Of a stretch of 64,000 bases of DNA, positions 1 to 12,910 are shown piece by piece. Each line of letters begins with the position of its first letter. The first letter of the stretch is position 1. Made by a program: the position numbers and the translations under genes. The notes under the pieces are model-generated. The model did no database searches. It had not been told where the DNA came from and saw only the letters and a list, made by a program, of their open reading frames with translations. Source of the DNA: Solen grandis (taxonomy: Eukaryota > Mollusca > Bivalvia > Adapedonta > Solenidae); contig CM037783.1 in NCBI GenBank assembly GCA_021229015.1, positions 60,053,746-60,117,745 on the forward strand, read 5' to 3'.

Positions 1-1859
1 AGAACAGGGTTGCTTGCAAAACTGTTCTGAGGAAGTACACTTTTTGGATTTGACAACATTTCGGGGCTATATTAAGATTTTTTTTATTATAGATTTCCCT
101 CTTTTTTACTACACAGAGAAAAAAGTCCAAAATTTATTTTCTCTATTAACAATTAATGGTGACAATTTTCATGTTTATTTCAGACTCAGAACGATTGCGT
201 TATGGAAGTCAAAACTAATAAAAATGTATTGAAAATAGATGCTGGAGATATTGTATTTCATAAACTGTAATGAAAACAGATAATACACAGGAGACAAATT
301 CGCAATTCATGCGGAGATATTTCGAACCATAACTGGCTGGAATTTCTAGCAATAGCCGACAATTTATAAATTGTGGGTTTGAGTCCCAGTTGGTTTTTTC
401 CTTTTGTTTTTACACATAATTATTATTATTATTTTTTTTTAAATTTCTTTTGCAATATTAGACATACATATCTTTGCCATAATGAAAAGCAGTAATTCAA
501 GTACACGTGTGCGTAAATATATAAAACACTAAGTTACATGTAATTCAGATCTCTCTCGAGGACGCACACTTTATTAATTAAAATTATGTGCGTCTCGTCG
601 GATGCATGCAAATTTGATACATTGAAACTCAAATCATCACGGTTAATGATTTGTCTGCACCGTTTAATCAGTTCAACTTCATAATGGTTAATAGTCCAGG
701 GTTTTCTCCATGCGCTTGCGACTAGCCTGTTGATGTGCAATATGCTTTGATTTTGCCGACATATCATAATCCCTACTGGGACCCATGTTTACATGCACTG
801 AAATACACAAGCGTATGCATATATTCTCCAGATCACCTGTCACATGCATTTGATTGACAGGTACAGGTAGCCAGTAAATAAAGAAAATAAAACAATGGAT
901 TTACTTGTCAGAGCAAAAATGTGTATTTATTTTTGTCTCAACGTCTGTTAGTCTGTAATTTGGGTCATCGTGTTTTAATGATTGAAATCCTTCGCTATTA
1001 TATAAATCTTAACGGAGCTATATTTCAATAGAGATTTGACTGTTTCGTTACATTTTGGAGTATACTTATTTCATGTAAATTTTCATGTAAATTTTAACAC
1101 CATTGAACTAGCAGTATAATTTGACATTTGTTAAGAAAAGATGACCTGTAATTTGATGGTTGTCGCATTACGACAGAATATGTTCAAAAACAAAAGCTAC
1201 AAGATGAATAAAAGAAAGAACAATGCTGTTTTGGGTTAAAATAAACATTATTTCAAATTGCCTCCACATACCATCTCTCCTACATCCATTCAGCATTTCT
1301 TTTTTCCTATTTTTTGATTAACAAAAATAAATAAATTTAAAAAAGAATTTTACCACAGGCATATAAGAAAAAAGTGCATTCAGGTTTTGAAAAAGACAAT
1401 ATTGCCCAGGCATTACTAATTTAACTTATCAGCAAATAGTTCAATCAAGTATACTAGTCGCACAAGTCAATTTTTTTATTCTTATATTTCAGAATTTGAA
1501 GCATAAAACCTGATTTACAATTATTCCAAAAAAGGATCAAACTTTGGACTGCCGTATAATGACCAAATCAAGTCCGATCTTCAAAAACTAAACATCACTG
1601 GAAAGAGCTCTTTAAGAACTAAAACTTTTTGTTCATATATATACTCTCAATGAAATATTTTTAGTTTTGGAGCTATTTGTGGCCGAATAAAAACACAATA
1701 ATCGTAATATGACCTTGACCTTTTGAATGTTTTTTAATTTTTTTAATTGTGAAGCCCTTTCAAACATAACAATACATAACGTGTGAAAATTTGATGAAGA
1801 ATGAGCAGAAAATAAAGTCGGGAGCGACATAAACATGTTTTTGAAATTTTAATTTTTCC
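1..1859. other. AT-rich intergenic DNA, no gene seen
   Basis: No open frame in this stretch has recognisable protein features. A TAT/T-rich microsatellite lies near 418-440. Near 375-395 there is a short match to a tRNA-type B box (GGGTTTGAGTCCC), but no A box lies upstream, so at most it is a SINE fragment. Confidence 0.5.
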
Positions 1860-2365
1860 TAAAATTTAGTGAAGTTTGACCGTTTCTAGAGGACAAACCA
1901 CGCATTTCCTAAATTCGCCACTCCATATATTTTGTGCGTATATGTCTTGCAAATCGTATGCAGCAAACAGAATTCTTCTATCTGATCTCTAACAAAAGTG
2001 GGTAGGTTTTTCGTAGACCTACCCTCATTTGTCCACTTTTTTACAAGGTTCGAACATTCAACCTCTCCTAGAACAATTTTTTTCCCCCAGAACTCGATGA
2101 TGAGATATCCATCATATTTGATTGGGCTGTCAACAAGGAACATTATGTAAAAAAAACGCATCTAAATCAGGTTTCAAATTTTTGAGTTATTAGCAAAAAT
2201 GTGATTACATGCATTGCGCCCCCTAGTGGCTAAATCAGAAACAAAAGTGAAAAGTTTGACCATTTAGGCACAAGTTCAGATATATATGACTCTATGCCCA
2301 AAATTTCATAGCTGTAGCTTTTCTCATCTGGCCGCTAGGCTGGCTACAAAAATGGGTGGAATTGG

Positions 2366-2396
<31 letters not shown>

Positions 2397-2530
2397 ACAG
2401 AAGAAGAACAATAGGTTTTCGCCCTGCAGAGGCGAAAACCAAAAAAAAAAAAAAAAAAAAACAACAGAAGAAGAACAATAGGTTTTCGCCCTGCAGAGGC
2501 GAAAACCTAAAAAAAAAAAAAGGATCTCAA
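1860..2530. repeat. Poly(A)-linked duplicated hairpin repeat
   Basis: A unit of about 47 bp containing the perfect hairpin GGTTTTCGCC...GGCGAAAACC occurs twice, at 2394-2440 and 2462-2507. The two copies are separated and bounded by A-tracts at about 2366-2393, 2441-2461 and 2508-2520. The A-tracts suggest the tail of a poly(A)-ending retroelement or repeated slippage. The upstream sequence (1860-2365) has the look of a dispersed repeat, but no coding region is visible. Confidence 0.5.
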
Positions 2531-3683
2531 TTCTAAGACTTAAGTATTCTTTATCGAGTAGGCTTGCTAGATCGTTATCATTCATTATTCATTAAACGTG
2601 TCTTGTTTGTCAAAAATGCGTTGCATTCGAAACTCGGTTTTGCCATGAAATCTGATTTTTTCGACTTTGGTAACTGAAATGCCACGGTGCACATCAACAT
2701 CCTAACATACATCTTCTGTAAAAAAATCAAGACAATTCGAGCAGAATTGAATGTTCTAAAGTGCTAATTATCTTTTGAAGTTGACGACAAACTGACGTCA
2801 TGGGAAACTGAATATAACTAAATTTAATATAAATAAACTTTTTTGTTGAAATATTTTAATCTTCATGTTGCTTGAACATTGGAAAAGAAGAATAATAAGA
2901 ATTACATTTCGTTTGTTCCGAACAAATGATATGATTTTTGCTCTGCAAACCATATCAAACCTGATCAGATTTCATTTTATTATCCTGATATACACAAACT
3001 GTGAAAAAATGAAGAAAATTCGTCAATAATGACAACTGTAGAGCGGAAACTAATATTGATAGCAGAATCGGATAAAAATGAAAGTCATTGCATTCAAAGG
3101 GGACTACGGTGCTTTACTTTCTGTTATAATTTCATGATGTTGGCTTTTTAAGAACTCTCTTTAAAATGAACCCCAATAATTGTCAAAATTGATGTTCCAC
3201 AAGGCAATAAACTTATTAAACTATCACTAAACCTCTTTACATGTAAAATAGGTATACAAGAATCCTTTCCTACCAAATAATTCTTTCTTGTAGCATTTTC
3301 TTGGTGAATTTAGGGGATCATAGAACATTTATCATTTCACAACACATTATACCTTTAAAGTAACAGAAATAAAAGACAAACAATATGTGTGACAAACTGC
3401 AGAGGGATCAGAAAGATCTATAAAGTCAAAAAACCTAGGTACCGTTAGAGAGACCTACATACAAACGCAATAGCATTGCATCAAGCTATAAATAATGTTC
3501 GTAATGTTTGTCGCTAAAACTTAAAGTTTCCTAGAAAAATCAATTCAATGATTGGGAACAACTGCGGAGGTGCATGAAAAACTGGTTAAATTCATATTTT
3601 CATGTACCTTCCTTATATGCTATTTGATTTTAAAAGGTTTGGTTTGGTTAGAAAGGTCTTTATGTTCCGAACATTTAACTCCC
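2531..3683. other. AT-rich intergenic DNA, nothing recognised
   Basis: I see no coding region, RNA gene or clear repeat here. Confidence 0.4.
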
Positions 3684-4208
3684 TAATACCTGTCACATTT
3701 GCTCTACGGCGACCGTACGCCCTCTACAACGAGAAATACCTGCGGCGACCGCACGGTCTCCCTAGGGCATGTTTCTATATTTTGCAGACCATAGGGGCCG
3801 CCGTAGAATTTTAACGCGGAGTTATTACATATTTTTATTTTTGCGGTCGCCGTGGCAATTCAACTCGTAGCCATGCCGTAGAGCGACTCATGGTGACCAT
3901 ACGTCGAGCGTACAGCGGCCGTGCGTTTGCCGTGCGGCTTTTTTAAGTTCTTATGGACCTATGCGGACAAAAAAAAATTCGACGGGTTCCGTGTCACCCT
4001 ACGCCGTGCGGCGATCGTGCATCATCACTTTAAATGCCGTAGAGAAGCCAATGATTTTGTCGGTTCTAATTTAATATACGTCATACGGCTACCCTAAATG
4101 CAATAGGATGTGAGCGTAGAAAATCTGTGGCGGCCCTAGAATTGCTAATGGCCGTACAAATTTTAGACCCTACGGCCGCCGAGGCAAATGTGACTGCATG
4201 AGGTATTA
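3684..4208. mobile_element. MITE-like element with CpG-rich body
   Basis: A 525-bp unit with inverted ends. The left end reads TAATACCT then GTCACATTTGC and a CGGCGACCGTA block. The right end, read as its complement, gives TAATACCT, a 5-bp insertion, then GTCACATTTGC and CGGCGGCCGTA. The body is full of ACGGC, GACCGTACG and GCCGTACGG motifs, so it is strikingly richer in CpG than its AT-rich flanks. It has no coding capacity. The superfamily is not assigned because no target duplication could be defined. Confidence 0.55.
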
Positions 4209-4686
4209 TTTACGGACATATCTTTAACGGTTGTTTTAACGGCAAAAATTGGAAAAAAATGTGTCACTGCCGTTTGTTTTCTTCGCAATAGGCAAATTAT
4301 TAAAATTTTAACACCCATAGAACGGCCAGGAATAACTCTACAAATTATGATCATACTCTTCTTTTCAAAAATCATTTCTTACATATATAATCAGTTTAAT
4401 GTCATGGTGTAGCAACAATTTCGTTTTTTGGCCATTACTGAACTAATTATACACCGATGTTCAAAAACGAAGTGTCATCTAAAATGTCTTTTACAAGACA
4501 ACAAAAAGTACCGATAGAATATGCTTCGTTTTTGAGCTATTCAAGGCCGGAGAAAAAATCGAGAATAGGCACTTGATCTTCACATTTGCGATATTCGGGA
4601 AACGGAAGATATATGCATGATGGGACACAAGATTATACGAATATTTCATGCAAATAGGTCAAAAATAAAGCTTGCAGGGAATAAAA
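4209..4686. other. Intergenic, nothing recognised
   Basis: AT-rich sequence between a MITE-like element and a pearl/HINE element. I see no features in it. Confidence 0.4.
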
Positions 4687-5636
4687 AACAAGAGGGCCGT
4701 AAGGCCCTATATCGCTCACCTGAGGGGTCTTAATGTATAGGCATTGAAGACATCACCAAAGGGCCAAGATTTTGACAATCTAGGTAATGAACCATTCGAT
4801 GATGCTACATACCAAATATCTTAGCTCTAGGCCTCATGGATTCATAGGAGAAGATATTTGAAAGTTTTTCCTATGTAACTCTATGTAGAACAAGTGACCC
4901 CTGGTGCGGGGTCATATATCGCCGTAGGGCTTTGATTTAAAAAAATCCTGGTAATGGCCAATAAGCTGATGCTACATACCAAATATCTAAGCTCTAGGCC
5001 TTATGGATTCAAGAAGAAGATTTTCAGACTTTTCCTATATAACTCCATGTAAAACAAGTGACCCCTGGAGCGAGGCATTTATCACCGTAGAGCTATGATT
5101 TGAACAATCTTGGTAATGGCCCATTAGATGATGCTTCAAACCAAATATCTAAGCTCTAGGTCCTGCAGTTTTGCAGAAGAAGATTATTAAAGTTTTTCCT
5201 ATATAACTCTATGTAAAACAAGTGACCCCTGGAGCGGGGTCATTTATCACCTCAGGGCCATGATTTGAACAATCTTGGTAATTGTTCATTAGACAATGCT
5301 ACATACCAAATATCTAAGCTCTAGGCCTTTTGGATTTGGAGAAGAAGTTTTTTAAGATTTCACTTTTAAAATCTATTTTTAGCTCCTGTGACCTAATTAT
5401 GCAATTGACTGGAACCATTTGAACAACTTTGGTAGAGAGTCTGCCAAGGAACTTTCCTGCAAAATAATTTTGAAATTGGCCAAGTGGTTTAGGAGCAGAA
5501 ATCGTTTGAACGAAAAGTTGACGACGGACGCACGCACGGACGCACGGTCGCACGGACGCACGCACGGACGATGGACGACGGACAACGGGCGATCACAAAA
5601 GCTCACCTTGAGCACTTTGTGCTCAAGTGAGCTAAA
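4687..5636 (+). mobile_element. Pearl/HINE-like element, module type B
   Basis: The 5' end is AACAAGAGGGCC followed by a GCTCACCTGAG block. The core has about three and a half direct modules of roughly 180 bp, each carrying ACCAAATATCTAAGCTCTAGG and GTGACCCCTGG. An ACGG/ACGC microsatellite follows (about 5520-5580). The 3' end is a hairpin built from TTGAGCAC and GTGCTCAA and closes with GTGAGCTAAAA. This order (subterminal inverted block, tandem core, ACGG tract, 3' hairpin) is that of bivalve pearl elements, which are regarded as Helentron-related. It encodes no protein. Small frames over the ACGG tract are by-products of that repeat. Confidence 0.75.
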
Positions 5637-7822
5637 AAAAAAACGCTTATTTTGAAAGCAAAATTGCTTATTATGGTATGACGTCAAACGAATTCATATG
5701 ACGTCAGATATCGCGGGATCCATACAAAGAAGACCTTTTCATGCTTCTTACTCATCAGGAGTCTTTGTAAATATATTTTAAAAAACTCATATCGAAAGTC
5801 GACTTTGCCATAAAATCCCAAACTTTTCAAATTCTGAAAATTGAAGGCATAGGGGATCTGCCAAAAATGGCTGCTGAAAGCTGCGTATAGTCCTTTAGCT
5901 GATGCTTAAGGTGACTTCATATGATGTCAAATAAAAATGAAAATTCCTTTTTCGCAAAATTAAGTTACTTCAGATAGAGACATAAAAATTCATATTCTTG
6001 TCAAAATTCAGCTGTGAAAAAAGAAGAAACAGAATAATGTTAAAAACAGTACAAACCCAGTAGGACTTCCAGCGAAAGGCAGAAAGCCTTAATAAGAAAA
6101 AAAAAAGTAATAATTATATTTACAGTCTTGTTTGTTTAAATAAAATATATTCCTTATCTAGAGTCTACCAAAGCTAGTGAAAACAAAACAAACATCGTAA
6201 TCTTCTCGATTTGAAATCTGGCGAGATTTCCGTTCGCAAAATTATGCTGCATTACTGAGAAATCGTTTTACGAAAACCACCCCAGGGATACTTTGATGTA
6301 GAAAATTTGAGACCATATTGGCCCCTGGGTAAATTGAATACACCGTACCATCCATATCTTCAAGTTTTACGAGTATCTTGCACTATCCGAGAGTCTCTAT
6401 GTCAGTATGTATACAACATATAGGAAGTTTAACGTTTTTACCAAGCTATATATGTTAATTTCCCTGGGGACTACCTGTCCTGATAATTAGATCAAATTAA
6501 AATTTATACAAACGAGCAAAAAGGTGCTTCTCGTTGGCCTAACTTGCGTAAGAGGAAATATGTATACAATGAACGGACCATGATTTGGGTATACAAGAAT
6601 CACCACAACGTCGGATACAAACGATTGACAAATGTAATAGGCTCTGAAGGCTAGACCTGTCTTCTCAGCACCCCTCAGGTCATGATCGAAGCAGAAATAA
6701 TCTATCTTTACGAAAAGGTACACTTTTGCCACTCTGAAAAGTCTTTGGACTTAAGTTGTCTTTCATTTATTAAAATGACCAGGTTTTTGGCAAGTCGGAT
6801 AAGAAGCCGTAAAACCATAACGATCATGCTTCTCAAAGCAAACTGCATAAAATACGCAAGTACTCGCTAAAATCGGACCACACATCAATAAAATATAATG
6901 AATCTCACCGACTGCATCCAAGAAGGACAAAAAAAGATTTCGCCACTTTGAAGTCTTTATATACAATTAAATTATTTAAAGCTCACACTGCGCTGAAAGA
7001 CTGTCGGCATGAAATAGCTATATAGGTCTGTATGTAATTCTAATTCCGGCGTTTAAGGAGGGTTGATCATGATAGAGGCAAAGTTCATAATTATGACGCC
7101 ACACGTTTTCTTGCAACCCTAGTTACTAGCATTCTCATACAAATGTCAAACTAACATTTTTATCTGTCACGTAAGACTCGCTGGTGATATTTCTATCTTA
7201 GTCACTTTAAGATCAAATAGTTTTAGACATATTAAAAGACAATTTTCATACTGCAATGAATACTTAGCTATGATATAAGATCAAACTTAGCGCAAAATAA
7301 ATGTAACGTCTTAAAATACAGTTGCCAGTGATTGTAAGCAATATGTGATATTCGTTTTTAATGAAATGTGCACAAATAAAGATGATAATAAATACGTAAG
7401 ACAGCTAAACTCACTCTTTATTTCACGATAACCCTGCAGACAGTCTCTCAGTGCCTTGAGCACATTGATTTGTTTCATAAAGATCTAGAGTGAGGGTCCA
7501 TTCATAGACAGCATACTTATGGAGGGCATGACCTTACTTCAGTATTAGCGAAGCTGATATTGCATTGCATTTTACAATGAAGAGGTGACGTCACGTTCCT
7601 CGTATAACCTCTACACATCAGTGGCATTGTAATCTTGATTATAAAAATTATACATGTACCATTTTTTTCCCTCCGGAACTGTATATAAAACATGGCAGGG
7701 AACGAATTCTGACAGCACTTGTTTGCGAACGTCGTGAATTTATACACATGCATGCCACTATCATATTCTAAGCACGGTATGATCAATCTGATATCCAATG
7801 AACACATACTGCAACGATTCAT
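5637..7822. other. Intergenic, no gene supported
   Basis: Several frames of 60-110 codons exist but overlap on both strands and have no recognisable motifs. I see no RNA gene or repeat. Confidence 0.4.
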
Positions 7823-8113
7823 TGTCAAAAGGCATCCTAACACAAACTATCACCAATATGTACACCTTTATAAGTCTGCTCCACTATCAACATCCGGTTT
7901 TTGGTAGCGTATGTTGTTTTTTTTTTGTATCGAGCGATCCGAATGAACGACGTAAAATTAACATCGACTGCATGCATAGATGTTTTAAATTATCCAATCA
8001 GAATCGCCGATAAAACAAACCGGAAGTTGATAGTGTAGCAGACTTAAAAATGTACAAAAGTACAAATGTTTGACATTTGGTGTCATTACTTTGTTCAGGT
8101 TGTCTTTTGACAG
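7823..8113. mobile_element. Foldback / MITE-like inverted repeat
   Basis: Arms 7871-7900 and 8017-8046 are inverted copies with 2 mismatches in 30 positions. Weaker inverted similarity continues outward: TGTCAAAAG near 7823 matches its complement near 8105. The loop holds no coding sequence. Confidence 0.5.
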
Positions 8114-11100
8114 TTATTCAATATTCCATGTGTTAATTGAATATCAGACTGATCGAACCGTGCATAAAATATAATGGTAGCATAAATCTGTGCAAAGCTA
8201 CAACCTCCGTAATCAAGTCATGTCGGATTCCGTTCCTTTCCATGTTAGAAATACAGTACAGGGACAAAAATCGTAATCAACATTTCATTAAAATGGCATT
8301 TCTGCTGTGCTAGTGTGCTAGTGCTACACATTGACGCATCACCAAGGCTTTTTTCTACATGCGCGCCTTATTAGGCCATGCGTTTTTGCAGAAGTAATCC
8401 GTTGTTAATCGAAATAAGAATATCTGAGTTCGGATAAATCTTAATAATTTCTTGTAGGGAAAATTTAATTCGGACATATTATGGCAAAACAGACATCTCA
8501 GGTAAGCACAGCATTTACAAAATGTTGCACAGCAGCATCGGCCTATGCTGTAGCTGTCACTTTTACTTCTAGCAATGGCGGATTCGCAAAGAGTTTGGGA
8601 TTTGTGCATCCTCTTAAAGATGCAGAAATGGATTGTGCCTCAATCCCATGATTCTTAAAGCGAAGGTGCACATATAAAATAGCGCGGCGGTTTATTTTGA
8701 GGGCACAATGGATTGCACTGGTGTACTTTTATCTTGCATAGGGGGACACCACTCTGTTTACAAAAAATGTAAAAGGTTAGTGTGCAATAAATTACACTAA
8801 GTGTAGTAAAAGAAAAAAAAAACGTAAATTATTTTTTATATAATCCCTTATAATATGAACTATAATAACCAAACTCTAGCAGATCTACTGATAATATTGT
8901 ACCGTATTCATTTAAATGCGGATAATTTTATATAGTTTGACCTGATGACTAATCAAAGGTACAAAACTCTGAGTCGACAGGTAATACGTGTGACTTGATA
9001 TTCAAAATTCTTACGTTCGACCAGAGACGCACAAATGACAGAGATTGACAGCTTATTCTTTGCCCATGTCGATTTTCTGAAGTCGCGCGCTTCCTCCGAG
9101 ACTTCAACGAGACTAGGACGATTAGAATTTAAAGTGTTCATTTTGAATTTCATACGTATTTACGAAAACTTTCAATGGATATTTGAATTAATATACTATT
9201 GATATGGTTATTTTGTTTAGTTATCTATCTGTTCAATTGCTTTTGACACAAACAGATGTCACTGAGGTTGATCGACCATCAGTAAGCAATCATTCTACAT
9301 GTTTGCCTTTGAAGATTTGTATTACCAACACCATTCAATTTTCAAAAGAACAAGAAAACCCTATTAGCAAAAATCACGGATTAATCCTGCATGTACACGA
9401 GGATAACATGAATAATCTTAGCGTCATCTCGACGCTTTTTATGCGCTTAGTAATATCGGACCATTTATATACATGTCTGTCTCTCTTAAATGTAATTAAA
9501 CTATAAGAAAAACTATCATGCATCCGTCCTCTTCTTTCCGTCATTTATACTCACTGTAGCTAAAATCAGAAGATTTACTAAATGTATTTGGAAAGTAATT
9601 GTTTAGTAAGATTCCCCCATGTCCGGTACCCGTGTGACAAGTGGGCGCGCTCTCGTTAACTCTCGAGGCACGATATAAAACACGCTATTTCGGAAAGCTC
9701 ATCTCTTTATGTCTCTGGGTCAACAGAGTGGATTTTTTTTAATGAAAATGGATTACAGTGTCGTTAAAGCTGCGTAGTTAAGACGTACGTTATGTCCAGG
9801 ATAATAAAGGGTTGTCAGGTCCAAAATTGCTGCCAACTCATCAGTACCTTTGAGATGTTGATGGTTTGTGATGTTGTTGAACTTAGAGTGCAATACGGTG
9901 TTCAGTAGGATCAGGCTAGTGTTGGTTTAAGGTAATCCAGCCATCATTTAAATGTTTTTATTGTCCATCAAGTGGTCGTTGGCATTTATAGTAAATGCAA
10001 GCCTTTATAGACTTAGATCTCCAAGTCAACGGGTGCTTGCAAGTGTACTGAAGTCTTTTAAAGCACTTGACGGACCATTATAACAATTAAATGATGGATA
10101 GCTTACCTTAAACACCTTGTATCTGCATGAATCGGAAATAGTTTATACAGGAAAATATAATCTATAAATAGTTCATACAGGGAAATATAATCTAGTACTT
10201 AATTATTTTGTCCTGATATATAGCCATCACGTGTCTATTTTAAGCACACCGCACTTCACGTTATTAAAACTTCTATTTTACTAATTATTTATCATGCATT
10301 TAACTTTGAGATAATTAAAGAACACGTACAGTGCTGTTTTTATTGCCATTAAATATGTAATTTCTAAAATGTCCAAGTATAGTTTACGGTTCAACAAATA
10401 CATTATCTATTTCATGTATCATCGGAAACGCAATACGTACCATTTAAATCATGTCGCCCAGAATTATATTTACATTACACCTCTGTAATATTTGTAACAT
10501 AAAATGGCATACTGGAAATGCACTGTTAGATAAAAAGATGTAGACACGGTGTGCGTTTTAAATTAGGGGACATGCACAGATTTTTGCGATAGAAAAAACT
10601 TTTTATTTTTAATCATACTTTTGTGTTAAGTGTGGACTTTGGTTTAGCAGCTGGTCAGTTTAATTTTTTGATGTATAAAGTGTGTCAGGAAATTTTTTAA
10701 GGTATTGATTTAGATGCTTTAAGTGTGTGTCATTTTGGGTATTATTTTTGACCTGTTAAGCTTGTCATTTTAATGTATTATTATAGATGTATTATTATAG
10801 TAAAGTGTGTCATTTTAAACTTTTACGAAGATAATTTGTCAATAAAATGGTGAAACTAAATGGAACTTAAAATCAAGTGGAACAATAAAACAAGAAAGGA
10901 GTGGTTGGTTGTAAACTATACAGACAAACGTCTGATACGAAGCTTTATACTCGCCACGATTGAAAATTAAACCATTCTATCTTATTAGATCAAAACTAGC
11001 ATTGTTACACCACGCCACATCCTAAAATGAATTTCGTTTTTACATTAGAAATACAATATGAAAGCTGGTTTCATCGATCTTGTTGCTTTGTATGCAGTGA

Positions 11101-11829
11101 CCAAAATTTGCAATCCAGTTTCAAGATAGCTTGAGACAATTTTTGTGCCACCGGTTGTTTGCAACATAGGGATCTTCTGTGCCATCTGCCTGTCACACTT
11201 TTTCCGTCAAGCTTCTTTCAGCAGGTGACAAGGGACGTTTCTTGTATTTTTCTTATCTTTTATCTGTCTGTACATATAAATGAAAAAGTATATATTGATA
11301 TTATTCGATAAATTGAGATTTTATTAACTTAAGAGGAAAACTCAACCGTGGTTAATAAGTAAAGTACATTAGCAAAGGAACGCCTCTTCTGATCTATATA
11401 TCTATAATTGCAAAAAGAAGTGTTCGCTATTTTGTTGCGGATTTCTTATCCAAGCTTTCTATTCTCCTGAAGAAAAACGGTGTTGATAATTCTTTGATGC
11501 TTAAACAGCAATGACCTGTTTTCTGCATCACATCATTCCGGGAAAGTGATATCTAAATCACAAGTCGGACTTAACAATTTTATTCTGAAACCCTGCTTAA
11601 ATGAGTAAAATTATTGTTTTCAAATCAATATGTCATCTTCTTCAAATGTACTGTTTTCTCGGTTGATGGTTGAGGTTTGTAATATGCGTGTTGACCAGAC
11701 ATCGTGTCGCAAAAAAAAGCACTTCTACAATACAAGGCATTACGCCAGTCATAAAGCAATCTATTTAGCGCAAGATGAAATCCAAAACAATAGCTCGATA
11801 TCCATATCCCGGTTTTTACTCTACCTGAA
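8114..11829. other. Long AT-rich stretch, no gene supported
   Basis: A frame of about 66 codons on the minus strand (8953-9153) and one of 100 codons on the plus strand (9204-9506) are open but carry no recognisable domain. A TATAAAA-like box lies near 9674. A direct duplication of roughly 35 bp occurs at 10140-10195. Unrecognised exons could be hidden here. Confidence 0.35.
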
Positions 11830-12458
11830 TGAAAACCACCAAACTTTAGCAGGGATTGTAATCCCTTCTAACATGTCCCTGAGTGGACTCAAACCAACAG
11901 TAGTAAGAGGTTCAGGGGTACGCCTTGTTGAACCTATTAAGGCACCAAGCATTATCATTATGAATCCTTTATTCTTTCTCCGTATAACTCTTGCAAAAAG
12001 CACAGTACCAGAAAATCCCTGCTTTATGCACTTTAACCTGTTTAGAAACTTGAGTTGTGTTTTCAAGATACCATTTTTAGAAAGGAATAACTATTGCAAA
12101 TATTGATGAACATAAAATTCCATGCTTTGTGCATATCTACCTAGTATAGTAATGGCATTGCCCAAGTTTTGAAAAGATTAGGTCAGAAATATACAAGGAA
12201 TGGCGTTCAGAAGGCAGAAATATCGATCAGCTAAAGAGAATAAGTTTCAAGGGACAAAAATCTTGCAAAAATCAATGAACCAGAAAATCGCCACTTCATG
12301 CACATCTACCCATTATAGTTATGCCACTGATCAGGTTTTGAAAAGATTCATTCGGAAACAAAGGAGGAGTTGCGGTCACAAGAAAGGTACGTACGGACGG
12401 ACGGACAGACGGAGAAGATGACGCCAATATACGACCGCCTCAGGCGGTGTATAAAAAT
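11830..12458 (+). mobile_element. Pearl-like element, left member of an inverted pair
   Basis: About 380 bp of 5' sequence is followed by one and a fraction of a ~165-bp module (marked by CCACTTCATGCACATCTACCC), then an ACGGACGGACGGACAGACGG microsatellite near 12388-12412, a CCGCCTCAGGCGG palindrome and the end GTGTATAAAAA. The same parts appear in opposite orientation at 12911-14600. The 5' part carries overlapping open frames on both strands that are conserved between the two copies only because the copies are similar. I do not regard them as genes. Confidence 0.65.
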
Positions 12459-12680
12459 GGATGGATAACACGCATGTATGAACGTTAGTGATACACATGG
12501 TCATTGATAACACGTATGTATGAACGTTAGTGATACACATGGTCATTGATAACACGTATGTAGGAACGTTAGTGATACACATGGTCATTGATAACACGTA
12601 TGTAGGAACGTTAGTGATACACATGGTCATTGATAACACGTATGTAGGAACGTTAGTGATACACACGGCCATGGATAACA
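12459..12680. repeat. 42-bp minisatellite, about five copies
   Basis: The unit begins TGATAACACGTATGTAGGAA and continues CGTTAGTGATACACATGGTCAT, 42 bp in total. Because 42 is divisible by three, frames on both strands run through the array and look like repetitive proteins. They are artefacts of the period. The array sits exactly between the 3' ends of two opposed pearl-like elements. Confidence 0.85.
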
Positions 12681-12910
12681 CTTTATGCACCATTATCACA
12701 AGTGGCAGGACATACAAAGTTAGTCTCAATATTGCGCTGACGAATTCTTCGAGGTAAATATGGTACTTTGCAATCATTAGTTACTATCAATTAATATTCT
12801 TGTCAACAGCAAGGGTATCTACATATTTAGTATGAGCTGTATCACCTAGCACGCTACAAATCTTATTTTTATTAAAAAATACTCCAGGCCCTTTGCTTTC
12901 TGACAAGAAG

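Noticed and set aside
5314..5687. Arg-rich frames over the ACGG/ACGC tract
   Set aside because: By-products of the microsatellite of a pearl/HINE element. The same kind of frame appears at each ACGG tract (for example 44720-44929 and 47545-47736).
8953..9153. A 66-codon minus-strand frame in a CpG-richer patch
   Set aside because: No motif, no splice or promoter context, and no recognised family.
11630..12106. A 158-codon plus-strand frame as a gene
   Set aside because: Most of it lies in the 5' segment of a pearl-like repeat that recurs inverted at 14.2-14.6 kb. The open frames exist on both strands and no domain is recognisable.
12388..12412. CRISPR-like or telomeric repeat (ACGG tracts here and elsewhere)
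   Set aside because: They are short uninterrupted microsatellites at a fixed position in HINE elements, with no spacer structure.
12376..12777. Repetitive open frames on both strands across the minisatellite
   Set aside because: The 42-bp period is a multiple of three, so any frame without a stop in one unit stays open. There is no start or domain context.
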